Assembly: GCA_946183815.1 (NCBI GenBank)
Contig: CAMHDG010000003.1
Location: forward strand, 1 to 22,945
Source of the DNA: an uncultured bacterium
GTDB taxonomy: Bacteria > Cyanobacteriota > Vampirovibrionia > Gastranaerophilales > Gastranaerophilaceae
Reading direction: 5' to 3'
Length of the DNA stretch: 22,945 bases
Part shown: positions 1-15,200 of the stretch, piece after piece
Layout: the number at the start of each line of letters is the position of its first letter
Position numbering within the stretch: position 1 is the stretch's first letter
The notes under the pieces: generated by a model
What the model was told of the DNA's origin: nothing
What the model saw: the letters and a program-made list of their open reading frames with translations, nothing else
The model's database searches: none
Translations under genes and position numbers: made by a program

Positions 1-283
1 TCTTACCGTCCTCTGCATATATAGCATTTTTATCGTTTGCATCAAGTATAACATTTTTCAATGTAACTTCTGCATTTCTGTTATACAAATCAATAACAGA
101 TGCATTGTGTGAAAGATTAACTTTATTTGTTGTTGCATTAATAATTGTTACATCAGAAATAGTTAATTTAGCATCATTTTCAACAATGAACATTGATAAT
201 CTGTCTTCATCTGACAAGATACCGATTTCTCTGTTTGTACCGTCAATGATACTCTTATCACTGCCTGTACCTATAACATTCAT
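1..283 (-). repeat. Giant protein module 9, first 94 residues only (residues 6162-6255)
   Basis: After MNVIGTGSDKSIIDG the sequence continues REIGILSDEDRLSMFIVEN, AKLTISDVTIINAT, ASVIDLYNRN and AEVTLKNVILDANDKNAIYA. It thus enters another beta-helix body with no sign of ending, so the protein extends further to the left of the window, possibly by several hundred residues or more. Confidence 0.75.
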
Positions 284-3200
284 AATGCCGTCATAAGTCT
301 TGCCTGTATCTGTCAACAAGTTATATGTTTGATTACCCTCTTTGAATATAAAGTTTCTAGGTTTGTCACCTGCTTTGTCATATACGTTAACTTCGTGTAA
401 TGTATCAAATTCCTGATCGATTTTAATTTCGATACTGTCATTATTATTAACAGTTGTAGCCAAAGCAAGAGTCTTAATACCCAAGAAAGCATCATTATAA
501 ACACTGTACGTGTCATAATAAGGGCTTGACTCGTCAGATACGTAATATGTAGTAACGGTTGGTGACCAATTCGTATTAGCCAATTCGTCAGTAAGAGCAA
601 GTTCAACTTTACCCATACCTCCAAGGCTAGGTAACAAGATTTGAACAACACCCTCTGTTCTGTCAACATTGAAATTATCAAATGTAATTTCAGATAATGT
701 CATAACACCTTCAGAAAGTGAACCTAACATAAACTTGTCAGATGCGACCAACTCTGGACTTACCGGAGGATCATTTGCCTCATTCAAACTTGAGAAATCA
801 ACATTGATTTTATATTTAGGATAATTAGTTTTGCTTGCTATATCATCAACTTTTGAATTTAATGTAGCAAAACTATATGTTTTATAATCGCCATCATTAA
901 CATCAACTATTGTATTTGAACCAAATCTGTATTCTATCATATCTTCGTAGTTTTCACTATTCAAAGTTACAACAGAATTTTTAAATTCAACTACGCCTGG
1001 GTCAACAGAGCCTAAAGCAGTGAGATTATAATTTGCTCTTTCAGTTGCACTTACAGAATCAAATACACCTCTGCCAACCTTTATAGCAAGCGGGTTAAAC
1101 TGAATAACATTAGAACTAACCGTACCGCCTGTTGTATAGTTAAACATTGTAGTATCTTCATCGCCACCGATTATAAAATCACCATAATTAATATATTCAT
1201 TACTGTAAACCGTTGCAGTACCATTTTCTATTTTCTTAACACCGCCTAATTTAGCATTGAAACCGTTATATCCGTTTGTATAAATAATCAGTTTTGCATC
1301 TGTCTGCTGAATAGTACCGCTTGATGTTTCTTTTTCACCAAAGGCTTGTAAATAAGTACCGTTAAAGTTAGACTCATCACCTGTTATAGTTAATTCTAAA
1401 CCTTTGTTTTCAAATATGGTTTCTGCATTAGAATTACCAACAATCTTGTCATCTTTATCAACAGTAAACTTACCTGATGTAGTTAAATTAACATCAGCAA
1501 CTATATGACTGTTAGTGAGATCAACATAACCATCCCACTTATCGCCTTTACCAAGAGTTACAGGCTGAGTTGCTGTGCTGTCAACTCCGTTAAGTGCCAA
1601 TTTACCATTGTCAGTAATATTAATGTTAACTGCATCCTCAACAGTATCAGTACCTTTTATAGTCAAGATACCTGAAAGAATATTAATATTACCTTCAGCA
1701 GCATTGATAGCACCGTTAGAGGTTAAATCCGCATAGTTTAATGTAGAAACATTAGCAACCGCAGGGTCAGCATCAGCAGACATTTCAAGAATACCTGTCC
1801 AAGTATCACCCTCGTTCATATTAACTGTACCGCCTGCAAGAGTTAATTGCCCTAATCCGTCAATAGCAAGTACAATGTCATTTTCAATAACACCGTTATC
1901 AACCAATGAAACAAATGTAGGAGGTGCAGTTGCACCAGACCCGCCGGAACCAGAGCCAGAGCCAGAGCCTGAGCCTGAGCCTGAACCTCCGGATGTTGAA
2001 CCATCATCAACAGATGATATTGTCAAACTGCCGGTTCCGCTTACAGTACCATGAATTATATCACTAGCACCTAATGATATTTCACCTGTGTTAGTAATAT
2101 TACCTTTAAATTCAGTAGCACCTGAAGATGTATGTATTCTGCCTGAATTGTTTACAATATTAAATTCTACTGCAGTTGTTGTACCTGTTGTAGTATCAGG
2201 ATCTGCTTCTATTGATATTTGACCCACGTTTGTAACATTTCCTGCAAATGTTGATGTTCCATAAACTCTTAATAACGCTTCTGAATTATTATTTAAAAAT
2301 TCACTATTGAAAATATTTGTTCCTTTAGCAACAACATTACTTACGTTTTCAAATGAATTTGGTCTAACCGCCGTACCTGCAGAGAAAGTAACATTTTCAA
2401 GAGTCATTAAACCTGCGTTATATACTGCATTACCTGTGTTTGCTGCAAAAATTGAGTTGGAAACAGTAACCTCTGCATCAGGAGCAGTAATATTTAATAC
2501 AGATGCACTAATAGGGTTACGGTCATCATCAAAAGCAACCGCATTCATCAATTTAACACCGGATATATTAACTTTTGTTTGAGCATTAGCAACCTGAAAC
2601 ATTGAATACATATTCATTGCGTCAATGATTGATAATTGAGTTTCATCAACAGGACCTGTTGTACCTGACAAATCAGGACCAACAACATTGAATGTGCCTG
2701 TTGCGGTAACTCCTGAATTTTTGGTTAATTCATATTTTAAGTTAGCAGGAGTAGGAGCACTGCCACCACCAGAACCGCCAGAACCACCTGCTCCTGGTGT
2801 TGCAGACTGAATCATGAATGATCTTACGTAATTAACCCCCGGGTCATACATATTAACAGTACGCAATACATCGTCAACTACAATATCAGATATTTCTATA
2901 CTATCGTCTGCTAATGATGTTGCTGCGTCATATTTTGCAGTTTGCAAACCCTTTATACCAAGGAACTCGTCAAAGTTTATAGAAACAGAAACACCTGTTG
3001 TATGATATTTTGCCAAGTCATAAACCCAACGGTAATTTTCAACTGCTTCAGGAGTCAAAACAAGTGCCTGCTCTGTTGTTGCTGCAGTAAGAATTTGAAT
3101 TTTACCTTTTTTATACTGGTCAGGAACTCCTGAGAAGTTAATTTTGGATATTATTACATTACCTGTTGATGTTGCATCAGCAGTGATTGTATCAGCACCA

Positions 3201-6200
3201 CCTGTTGCCGGAGGAGCACCGCCACCTGAACTGCCGGAATTATCAACAAACGCATTTGCATCAACATCTATCTCGTATCTTGTATTTTCATCATTCACAA
3301 GTTTAGAGAATTGATAATCGTTATATTTTACAGCAGCAATATCAGTTGTTAACTTAACTACTGAATTATCAAAATGAGTTTCTTGTAAACTTGCATAATC
3401 AACATTTTGAATATCAACATTTGAATCTTTAAAGATTAAAGTATTATCGCTTGCACCGCCGTCAATTTCACCCAAAATGTAGTTAGCCTTTTCTTGTTCT
3501 AACTCACTTTGCTTACCAAAAGTTGCAGTAGCATATGAACCTGCGAATAATATAACATCTTTATTTACATTACCGCCACTGGAGTAGTTCTCAAATGTAA
3601 CGTGATTTGTTGGGTCACCGGAAAGCATGAAACCGTTATAATAAATATTGTCATAACTTTCAATATATACAGAACCCGCTGTAATCTCTTTAGTACCGCT
3701 AAATACTCTACCTGTTGGAGTTACGGTAAGAGATGGCGTTACAGGAGGAATTGTAACTATTGAAGATGTAGATGCCTGTTGAAGATAAGCACCTCTGTAA
3801 TTACTATTATCTGCTGATACTGTGATGTTAACACCTTCGTTAGTAAGTTTTACTGTATCAGAACCTCTTAATTGGTCTTTATTTGACAATGATAATTGTG
3901 AATTTTCATTCAAGCCTGTACCTAAAATAATTTCAGATGTTCCAAGCAAAGTAACACTTGCATCAGGTAACCATTTATCATCAATAGCCAAAGTCATTGG
4001 AGCAACATTATCTGCTTCCATTAAACCTTTATTCAAATTCATTTTAACTAAATCATCAACAGTATCTTTATCGTTTAATCTAAAAGTACCGTCTTCAAGA
4101 TAGAAATTACCACCTGTTGCTTCAAAGATATATTTATCAGCATCATCAGTAACTTTTGCACCGTAGAAATAAACCGTACTCAAATCCTGATCAGGAGGGG
4201 TAGAAGATGAACTTGATGATGCGTCATAACCCATTATAATTTTACCGTCAACGGTATCTTCTCCATCAAGGTATAATGTACCCATATTAACTTTGATAGT
4301 ACCGAACGGATCACCTGAAGACGCAGCAGAAACTTTTTCTAAATTGATTTTATTTCCTTGGTCAATGATTGCACCTGATGCAGCCTCTAATATAGCGGCA
4401 TCTCTTATATCTATAACACCATAATTATCTTGATATGATGTAATTTGAGAATTTAATTTTAAATATGCACCTTTTTCTAATGTAATATTACTATCACTGT
4501 AAACAGTACCTTTAATAGATACGGCATCAGTAGTAGTACCCGTTGTAGCAGGGGCTTTAATTGTAATAGCACCGGTTCCTGAGTTAGTAATCTCACCTGT
4601 AACAGTAACTTTATCCTTCAAATCAAGAGCGTAAGTATTAAATATATTACCTGATATTTTAACTTCATCAGAAGCGGTAATAGAACCTCTGTTTTCAACA
4701 TTACCTGAAATAACAGATGTTGCTCCGACTTTAAGATTACCACTGCTCAAGTTTAAGATATTTGTACCAAATATGTTTGTACCAGTAATAGCATTAATTG
4801 TGCCTTCGTTTGTAATAGTATTCTTATCAGTTGCCTCACCTGCCTTGCGGAATTTTACATCCTCCATTGTAACGGTTGCAGCATTGAACATTGCAACACC
4901 ATCGTTATTTACGAACGCAACATTTTTAAGAGAAACATTGTTATTTACATTTTTAATATCAAATACGGAAGCATTTGTTGTTAACCGTGGATTTTCTTCA
5001 TCTACAACAAGAACCGCATTCTTAAAGGTAACATTTTCAACAATCATTGTTGTACTGTTTGTCATGTTGAACAATGAATATCTTCCCATAGCATTGATTA
5101 CATCAAGCGGATTTTCATCTGTTGTAGTTGTTGTGGAAGTAGATCTACCTGTAATATAGAAGATACCGCCTGCTGAAACTTCAGAGTTATCAATCATTTT
5201 ATATTCTAATTCCTCGGTTGGGTCAGGAGCAGGGCTTGCCGAAGGATCTTCAAACATAAACGACCTTGTCACTGACGCATTCGCAGGTTCATAATTATTA
5301 ACTGTTTTTAATAAATCTTTTCTGTCATATTCAAAGTTTATTGCGTCATTTGTAGTTTCAACCGTATCAAGTTTTAGTGTTTTACTACCTATATAAGAGT
5401 TCCAATATACCTCAACATTACCTGATTGCATATATTTGTTTTCAATAGTATATTCCCATCTCTTATTGAAGGTGAGATACAACTGAACATTATCATTTTG
5501 AGCATGCAAAATCTGCATAGCCCCCGGGGCTTCCTGCCCGTCATCAACAACAGGTTCAGTTATCCAGTTTATTGCACTAATCATAATAGTACCTGATGCA
5601 TCAGGAGAATTTATCCAAATATTATCAAACGCTTTATTTTCACAATCAACATCAATAGCAACACGGGTATTGTCAAACTGAACATTATTAAATTTATACT
5701 TATCGCCTGAGCCTGCAAGAGCAGTTTCAATAGGAGCATCAGGCCATGTTGCACTCTCTGTGAAATTGATATATGAATTTTTGAAAGAATAAATTGTATC
5801 GCCATCATAAGAGAATTCTTTTGTGGTTGTAGCAGGAGTTACCGAAGGATTTGAAGAACCCGAAGTAGTAGTAGAGGTTGGTGTTGTATCATTAGTTAAT
5901 GTTACAAGAGAGTTTTCAAAATGAACGGTATTTATTTTACCAAATCTTGAAACATCAGCCGCCAACTCATATTTAGTATAATCAAGACCAACTATTGGTG
6001 CTCTGTAGAACCCTGCAAAAGCACCGTTACCGTCAAATTTAAGAGTATCAGCCTCAATTACACCGCCGTCAAGGGCTGTACTGTAGTTACCAAATATAAC
6101 ATTATCGCCCAAAGTCACATCGGCATAGTTTATACCGTTAACAGTTGTAGTAGTTGATGTGCCTGTAGCAGGGTCAATCTTTGTCATAGTAGAAGATACA

Positions 6201-9200
6201 GGAGTTGTAATAAACAACTTACCTGCTTTAATATCTTTTACCCCGCCAAATATTATACCTGTACTTGTTACAGTTGTAGTTTTATCTGCCGTTTGTAAGT
6301 ATCTTCCTAAGAACGCAGACTGATCAGAGGTGATACTTACATCAACACCTGCGTTTTCAAAAGTTGTTGTAGTAACTGTACTTTCTACCTGCCCATTTGT
6401 ACCTAATACTAATTCATCGGTTAAGACCTTTGTATTAACAGTATCAACAAATGTCAACCCCTTTAATCTAATTACTGAATTATCTTCCAGAGTAAGTTTT
6501 GCCTGAGCATAAAGTCTGTCAGCAGTATCAAAGTTAACTTCTTCAGCACCTGTATTTGTAAATGTTGCATTGTCATTAACCTTTATAAATACTTCATCTT
6601 TGATGTCAGAAATAGATGCATCAGGAGAAACCCCAATAAGAGTAAACGTTCCTGATTCAATATTCAAATTACCACCGTTAAACGAAGACGTAAAGAACCC
6701 GTTTGCAGTTAAACCTTTATAATTTAGAGTACCACCATCAAGTAACACAGTACCGTTGGCATTCCATACATCATCATTTGGAGAAGATGCAGATGCCAAA
6801 TCAAGATTTAAAACGCCTCCTTCTTTAACGACAACTTTAGATCCATCATCCACGGTAACAACTAAATCACTATCAATATTACCCTTTATATTTGTTGTAC
6901 TTAAGGCAGTAGCAGAACCCTTAAAGGTTAATGTTCCTTTTCCACGAACACCCAAAATATTATTTTCTTCACCTGTAAACAACATATCACCCTGGTTAAC
7001 AAATTTATCACTATCAATAGTGATTACATTCTTTTTACCACCAAATTCAAACGTACCACCCTGTGCGTTTGTAATAGCAGTATTAAATTCGTTTGTTCCC
7101 AAAGTTGTTGTAACACCGGTATTATATATAGAATTTGGAAATTCTTCCGATGCTACGGTTGTAACATCTTCAAGAGTTAAGTTACCTGCTTTGTTATAAA
7201 TAGCATAACTCTTGTTATCTTGTAAGGCCACATTAGACAATGTTACCTGAACACCTGAATTATTCATGAATAAAACTGAAGCATTCGCATCATACGAAAT
7301 AATACCGGCGTTTTTAATCAATACGTTAGATACATTCAATACAGCATTAGGATTGATAACATTAAATAATGAATAATTGCCTGTTATCACAGTTGATTCC
7401 TCCCCTGTATCAGGGTCAACAACTGTTGTATATTGAGCGGCATCAATAGTATCAACCCCAATAGAAAGATCATCACGACCGACAACGTTCATAATACCGC
7501 TTGCAGTTTCACCTGTATTTGCTATTGTATGATATGTTTGAGCACTATCGCCACGGAATCTGAAATATCTGTTAGGATCAGCCGAACCTGACGAATCATA
7601 CTGGTTGATTTGAGCCAAAGTATCCAGTTGGTCATTTACAATTTCAATACTGTCATTCAGATATGATGTGGTTGCCAAAACTACATCTTTTCTTCCTAAA
7701 TAAGAATCGTTATAAACTGTTTGAGTTATAGGATCGATTTCATATAGCCAGTAATAATCCGGCTGACCTGTTATTCTATCCAAGTTTAACTGGAACTCAT
7801 TGTTCCCGCCTTTTAAGATTTGAATAACACCTTTTGAATACTCTGTTCTGTTTTCAAAATTAATTTTATCAATAGTAATTATACCTTTACCGCCTCTTCC
7901 GCCTGAAACCATTTCAAGAGTATCGGCAGTATTATTTTCTAAATTTACATCTATTGCATATTCAGTATTTTCTGAAATAAATGTTTTGAACTTATAATTT
8001 CTATATTCGGCAGGTTGTAGTTTTGAAGGATCAGAAGGATCTGTTTTTGCGGATAAATCAAGGTATGAATCTTCAAACTTATATTCTACAACTGAACCAT
8101 CAGTGCTTTGGGAATAATCTGAATCAATTAAATCTACATTTGAATATCTAAAACGAACTGTATTGACAGCATTCGGTATAACACTTGGAGTGATTGCACT
8201 TAAACTATACCCAACAATATCATCCTTTTTAACACCTGTTATCGGATAGTCAATAGAACGTGTAAAGAACGCTGTTGCACCAAGAGAGCCAAAAGAGAAC
8301 ACATTATTATTAACTTCGCCTGCTGTATCAATTAAAGCATAGTTAGTTAAAGATGTACCCTGACCTAAATGGATTTTTTCATAATTTATTGTATTAACAA
8401 TAGCCTCTACCTTAGAATATTGTTCTATATACTTATCGCCTGAGAACATTCTTGCACCTGTACCTGCAGTATCGTCAAGGACAAGTTCTGCTCTTGTACC
8501 ATATTGAGTATATTTACCCAGATAATTTGGTGCTTCATCAGATGTTATTTTTATCACAATACCTGTATCATAATCTTTTTCACCATTATATAATCTTGCG
8601 GTTTCTCTACCCACAATTTCCTGATTAGCGACAGTATAAGAATTATCTACATCATTATTTAAACCTGTTCTTAAAGATAACACACCGTAGTCACCAAGGT
8701 TTAAGATACCAACTTTTTCAGAAGCAAGCCCTTCATTTTCAAGAGTATCATTTGCTCCTAAAACCATACCATAATATATTGAACCATAATCTTCTTCGGA
8801 AATATAATTACCGGAAACATCTAACGTACCGAGAACATTAACTTTTATAGGCTCGGCAATGACGGCATTTACCCCATTAACTTTTAATGTAGCACCTTTG
8901 TTAAGGTTGATTGTACCATAAGATGCATCGGTAAGCCCAACGATAGAGCCTTTTACATCAACGACAGCACCGCCGGTAATATCTAATTTTGAACCATCTT
9001 CCATGTATAATTTACCATTTACGGCAAATAATGCACGGTCTGCGTTTTTAAACGTAGATGGTGAATACATTGACATTGATGCACCCTGAACAAGAGTAAC
9101 TTTACCATTTGTACCGGAGTTATTTATATTAGTATAGAATTTGTTGCCCGCAAAATCATCAGTGTCATATATATTCAATGTTTTTGTGTTAGTAACAGCA

Positions 9201-12200
9201 TTATTTTCAGGGTTAAGAGAAGCATCTATATTAAAGATTACCCCTCTCATATTCAAAATACCCATATTGTTTATTGCATTACTTTCATTATTTGTGAATG
9301 TAACTTTTTCAAGGTTTACAGTACCATTTTCGTTATAGATAACTGATGCGGTTGCATTCCTTTCAGGACTGCCATCACCCTTCACTGCATTTCTTATTGT
9401 AACATTAGATATAGAAAGTGTTGCTCCATTTGTATTTTGGAACATTGTAAAACTTTGAGTAGGTTTTGTTACTGTTTCCTGAGTTACAGGATCATACTCT
9501 TGAATATGGTCATTTGTTGCATCAATAATATTGGTAGTCATACCACCTTCAACACCCTCAACATGCATTGCCGCAGTAGCGGTAATACCGGTATGATCAA
9601 GTAAATAATATGTCTGATTGATATCAGAGAACTTAAAGTATCTGTCAGAATTCTTTATAGAAGTATTTATTGCTCTCAACGTATCAGTCGGTTCACAAAT
9701 AATTATAATTGAATCATTTGTTGAGAATGTTGTATAAGTGTCTAATGTTTTGCTGCCTGTGAATGTATCCCAGTAAACAGTACCTATTTCATAATCTTTA
9801 AAATCCCATCTTCTTGATGCGGCAGGAATAGAAGATATATCCAACTGGTATCTGTCTTTTGCAGATGGAGTAACATCAAGAATTTGAATAACTTTATTTT
9901 CTAAATTCATAGGGGTCTTAATATCATTAATTATGATATTAACCATATAATTTGCTGACGGATCAGAAGGAGCAGAACCAAAGGCGATTTTATCCGATAC
10001 TACAGATTCGTTTGATTGAAAATCAACATCTATCTTAAAGTTCACATCATTGCCTATTTCCATGGCAGAGAAACTATACGTGTTAAACCCATCGGCATAA
10101 TCAGCATCTTTAGTCAAATCAACAAGTGCATTTTCAAAAGCATATTCCGTATTGCCACGAAAACTAAATGAACCGGTACCTTCATTATAACCTAAAACAA
10201 CATTTGTTGTTTTACCTGAAGCATTACCTAATTTAATTGTGTTTTTGTTATCACCGTTAATGTGATATAAAGTATAGTAATTACTTGAAACAGCGTCTGC
10301 ACTAAAGAAGAACTGTGCCAAAGCGCCAGAGCCAAGGAATTGTGATATTACATTCTTATTGATATCACCGCCACGTGCAGCAACTGTCATTTGTGTTCCT
10401 GAATCGAGATATATATTTGTAATATCAACCTGAGCAGGACGGGTTATATCAACAGTACCACCTAAAATTCTCTTAACAGAATCGTCATTAAAGAATGTCG
10501 CAGTACTTTCTACCTTAATAGAACCCGCCGTTTGTTGATATGTACCACTAAAGTTTTGTTCTGACCTAAATTCAATTTCTACACCGTTATTTTCAAAGAT
10601 TGAAGATGTATCATCTGCCGGAGTAGATGTTATAACGTCAGGGGAATTTAATACAAGAGTTTTATTATTTTCATCTAACGGTTTTATACTTAAATATGCC
10701 CTTTCAAGTTTAATAGCACCGTTCCATGTATCTTCACCGATTGTTAAATTTATTTCTGAACCTGCAGCAACGTGGTCAACAATATGTAATGTTGTACTAT
10801 CACCGATATTCATAATAACCTGATCATCAATAGTATCACTAGCCATTACATATAAAATTGCATTACTTCCTGTTCTTGGCTTTGTAATATTCAATGTACC
10901 TTTTTTAGCGAATAAAATACCCCTGTTAAACTCTCCCGGATTTTCAGGGTCATAAGCATTATTTGCCACACCCGAATAATTAATAATAGAATCTTCATTA
11001 TCAAGTGTAATTTTACCATACCAATTATCTTTAAAATCAAGATTTAAAGTACCGCCTTCAAGACGAATTTCACCCGAAGGACTTGTTGCACTGCCCAATG
11101 TAACATTTTGGTTACCAGCAAGAACAGAATACTCGCCTAGTGTCAACACTGACCCAACAATATATAATTTACCTTCGACAGTCGAACCAATCTCGCCACT
11201 GGAAATCAATGACAATTCAGTATCAGCAGGACCTGAACCTTTGATATTCGTAGCACCTGCAAGCATTATTGTACCGGTGTTTGCGATACTTGATGTAAAG
11301 TTTGATCTTCCTGACGATTGAACATAACCTGAGTTAGTTAGTTTTGTGCCGAATGTATTTTCACCTGTAATTTTCAACCCCGGATTATGTGTTTCGGTTG
11401 TTCCGTCATTTGTATAAGTACCATAAGCGTTTCTTATCTCGTTAAATATCAAACTTGTTTCATCAGCAGGACGAGGAGAAACAGTAACACCATTCAAGGT
11501 CACAACACCCTGTTGGTTATATATTGCATAGCCCTGATTGTTTTCTAATAATACATTTGAAAGCGTTAATTTTGTAAGACTACTTTCAGGAGAGTTTAAA
11601 TAAGCAACTGATGAATTAGTATCCGAATATGCCTTCACATCTCTGACTGTAAGATTTGTCATTTCAACATTAACATCTGAATTATCCATAAATTTAAACA
11701 TTGAATGAGCAAATGGAGTTACGGTAATATTTCCTGAACCGTCATCAACTTCTTCTGCACCACTAATAGTATCAGACAAATCACTTCCGCCCTGAACATA
11801 CAATGTACCACCAACAGGATATTTTCTGTCATTCAGATAAGTATCTGTGTATAAATAATATGTTTCATCCGGTAAGTCGGTGAATTTAAAGTATTTGATA
11901 TTATCAGCAGCAGATTTTGGATTACCCGCACTATCGGTAAGTACCTGTATTGCAGCCGCACGCAATGTATCATCTTTTAAGTTATATACTTCAATAGCAT
12001 TTTTTCTTACACTTGTAACTCTTACCCTTCTAAAACCGATATATTGGTCATATTGAACAACACCATCGGTTGGAAGAATATATTTCCAGAACTTATCTAA
12101 TGAAGCCTGAGTTAATTTTAATTCAATATCAGTATCCTCAGTGATAATATCATAGAATCCTTCTTTAACGTACTTATCATCATTTATTAACCAATTAACA

Positions 12201-15200
12201 TCTAACGTCATTGTACCGCTTGATAAGCCGTTAAGAGTGACATAATCATTATATTGACCTGTGGCATCAAAGGCAAAATCTATTTTGTATTCTGAAGCCG
12301 CATCAGAGTTTAAAGTACCCAATTCAATATTAGAATATTTATTATCATTAGCCATATCAATTATAGAGTTAACAACAACCACCTTACCTGTTGACACATC
12401 AGCATGAATAATAGGAGAACCTGTTGTGTCAGTATGTCCTGCATTGTTAATAGTTACACTCTTAAGATTTAAAGTACCGCCATTGATAACATTAATTTTT
12501 GAACCGGACGTAGGGTCAAGAGTCCCCAATAAATCAGGTCTTGAAGATGAATCACCTTCAACAACAAGTGATGCAGTATCTACCGTAATATTTGCACGAT
12601 TTACGTTATTCTTGAATGTAACAATACTACTACTTGTAGTAAGTCCTGACGTATCACCCGTAACCGTAATATTATATCTGTCAGCACCTGTATCGTCAAG
12701 TGCTTTACCACCATCGATAGTATCATTAAAATTAATTTTACCTGCATCCGTAGCGTTCAAAGTCAAAGTAGCACCTTTTGCCATATAAATAGCATTTTGA
12801 ACCTTATTTGCACCTGTTTGAACATAGTTACCTGTAAAATTAATTTCACGATAAGTTGAATTTGTATTGATTGACAAATCAGAATCCGAATATATCGCAC
12901 CACCTAAGGTTTTACCATCATTTGTTGAAACTACATAGTTACCGGTGAATGACGAATATATTGTAGGTGCAGAATTTGATGAAGATACAAAAATCGCACC
13001 ACCGGCAGCATCACCTGCTGACGTTACCCCGTTATTGCTAAAACTGCCTGACAATTCTCCCACTAAAGAAGAATCCGTTGCCCGAATAGCACCACCGCTT
13101 GAAGTGCTTGCGTTATTCATAAAGGTTTGCCTACCTGAAAAGTTTATTGTAGAACCATTTGTTGCAGTAATAGCACCCTTTAAATTATTTCTAAATGTTG
13201 AACCTGTAACCAAAGCCGTTGACTGATCAAGTAATACCGCAGAACCAACAGAAGAATCATTTCTTGCGTCAGAAACCGATGCAGTACTAAGGTTTAATTC
13301 CCCTTTCTCAAGAGATATATTTGTATATTTCAACTGTGAACCATCATTAAATATTAAATTTGCACCGTCAACAGAATTTGATACATTAGCACCTGTCAGG
13401 TTACCCAGTGTATATCGCCCTGTACCTGCAACATTTAAGTTAAAGTAGTTATCAGCAGACTGAATCCCAGAGTTAGAACCACCCTCAATAGAATCAGTAA
13501 TCGAAATTGACCCGCCACCTTGTAAAGTCAAAGTAGGATGAACCCCACCACTGCCTGCAGTTGTTTCAATATAGATTGCGTTAGGAGTGCTTGTTATAGT
13601 TCCTGCACTATCCTCTTTAGACATTGTGTTTCCGGAGAAAGTGACAACCTTTCCGTTTTCTGCCTCCAATGTCAAATCTTTTTGAGTATAAATAGCACCA
13701 CCTAACCCAGGAGACAACTTACCCTGTGCGGTATTATCTTTAAAAGTAACGTTCTTCAACACAACAGGAGAGAAAGTGCTTGCTATATACAAAGCACCAC
13801 CTTTTACCCCACCGGATTCAGAAGAAACTTTGTTTTCAGTAAATTGAGTATTTTCAATAGTTGCAGACCCCTTACCAAGATAAATAGCACCACCTAATAT
13901 TGCATTTGTTGCAGCAGTAGAAGTGCCTGTGATAACAGAATTTGTAATACTTAAATAAGGGAGAGCCGTTGCCCCCGTCATATTAACAACAGCACCACTT
14001 GTAGTGCTGCTTGCAGCCTTAATGGATACATTCTCTATATATAAATTTGTTGCATTTGCAAGTTCAAACAAAGACCATTGCCCGTTAGCATTGATAATAC
14101 TGGATGAACCAACACCTTTTACTGTCATACTTCCACCTGTACCTGACGGAGCAGATACACCCGAATTATCATGCACTTTATATTCAGATGGACTTTGAAA
14201 CTCAAATACTTTCGTATTATCACTATCTCCTGAGAAATCCCACTTGTTCCACTCTGCAAGCATATCTTTATTATTATTAAAATTATAAGATAACACGTAA
14301 TTTCTCAAACTGTTTATTGTTACTACGTTTACAGATTTTGTAATCGTACCTAAAATATCCGTTGAATATACATGTTGTCTTTGCTCATCTTGCCCTTCCT
14401 GTTTTACACTATCCCAAACCGAATCAGTGATTACCAAACCGACTTTAGATGTTTGAGGGACAGACAACAATGTGATAGTACCTGAACCAGTAAAACCTTC
14501 AAAATTATAGAATTTTATATTATCAATATTGAATACCGCTACTGCACTCGTACTCGGGGCTCCCGTTACATCCATCGTTCCTGTGCCTTGCCGAATTAAA
14601 ATATTATCCGCAGTCTTACCACTTAGATCAATATCAATAGAAAGATTAATACTAGGCTTATTATAATAAGTTGATATGTCTTCACCAGTCATTGTAGTAT
14701 ATACAATACTATCGTCTAACAAGTTTGAATTTGGATTAATATACAAATGATCAAACTTATATGATGTATTATAAGCAGTATCTTGAGTATTTATACGAAC
14801 ATTCCGCAAACCATATCTCATGTTATTATACTCATAAGAACCTGATTGTGACGGAGCAAGAACTAAAGTAGATTCTCCGGTTGGATTAACTATAGACACT
14901 CTATTTTGAGCCCACTGTTGAGTAGAAGAACTTTCATAACCCCAGTTTGATATACTATTCAGGGTGTATTGAGAACTGCCTGTTGTATCTTGGAAAGTTG
15001 CAATCGAACCTGTTCCGTCAAATCTTACAACACCTTCCTTTATAGTACCACCTGCTGAATTAACAGTAAGATTTGAATTATTTTTCATTACCATACTGTC
15101 AAAATCAAATACATTGGTATCATCATTAATAGTAGCAATACCACCGTTATCAATAGACTTAACACCTGTAAATAAATTTGCAGAACTTGAAACTAAACTA

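Noticed and set aside
313..681. Minus-strand frame of 122 codons inside the giant gene
   Set aside because: It is in a different frame from the continuous giant frame, is rich in Leu and Trp with no ribosome site, and overlaps fully; a shadow.
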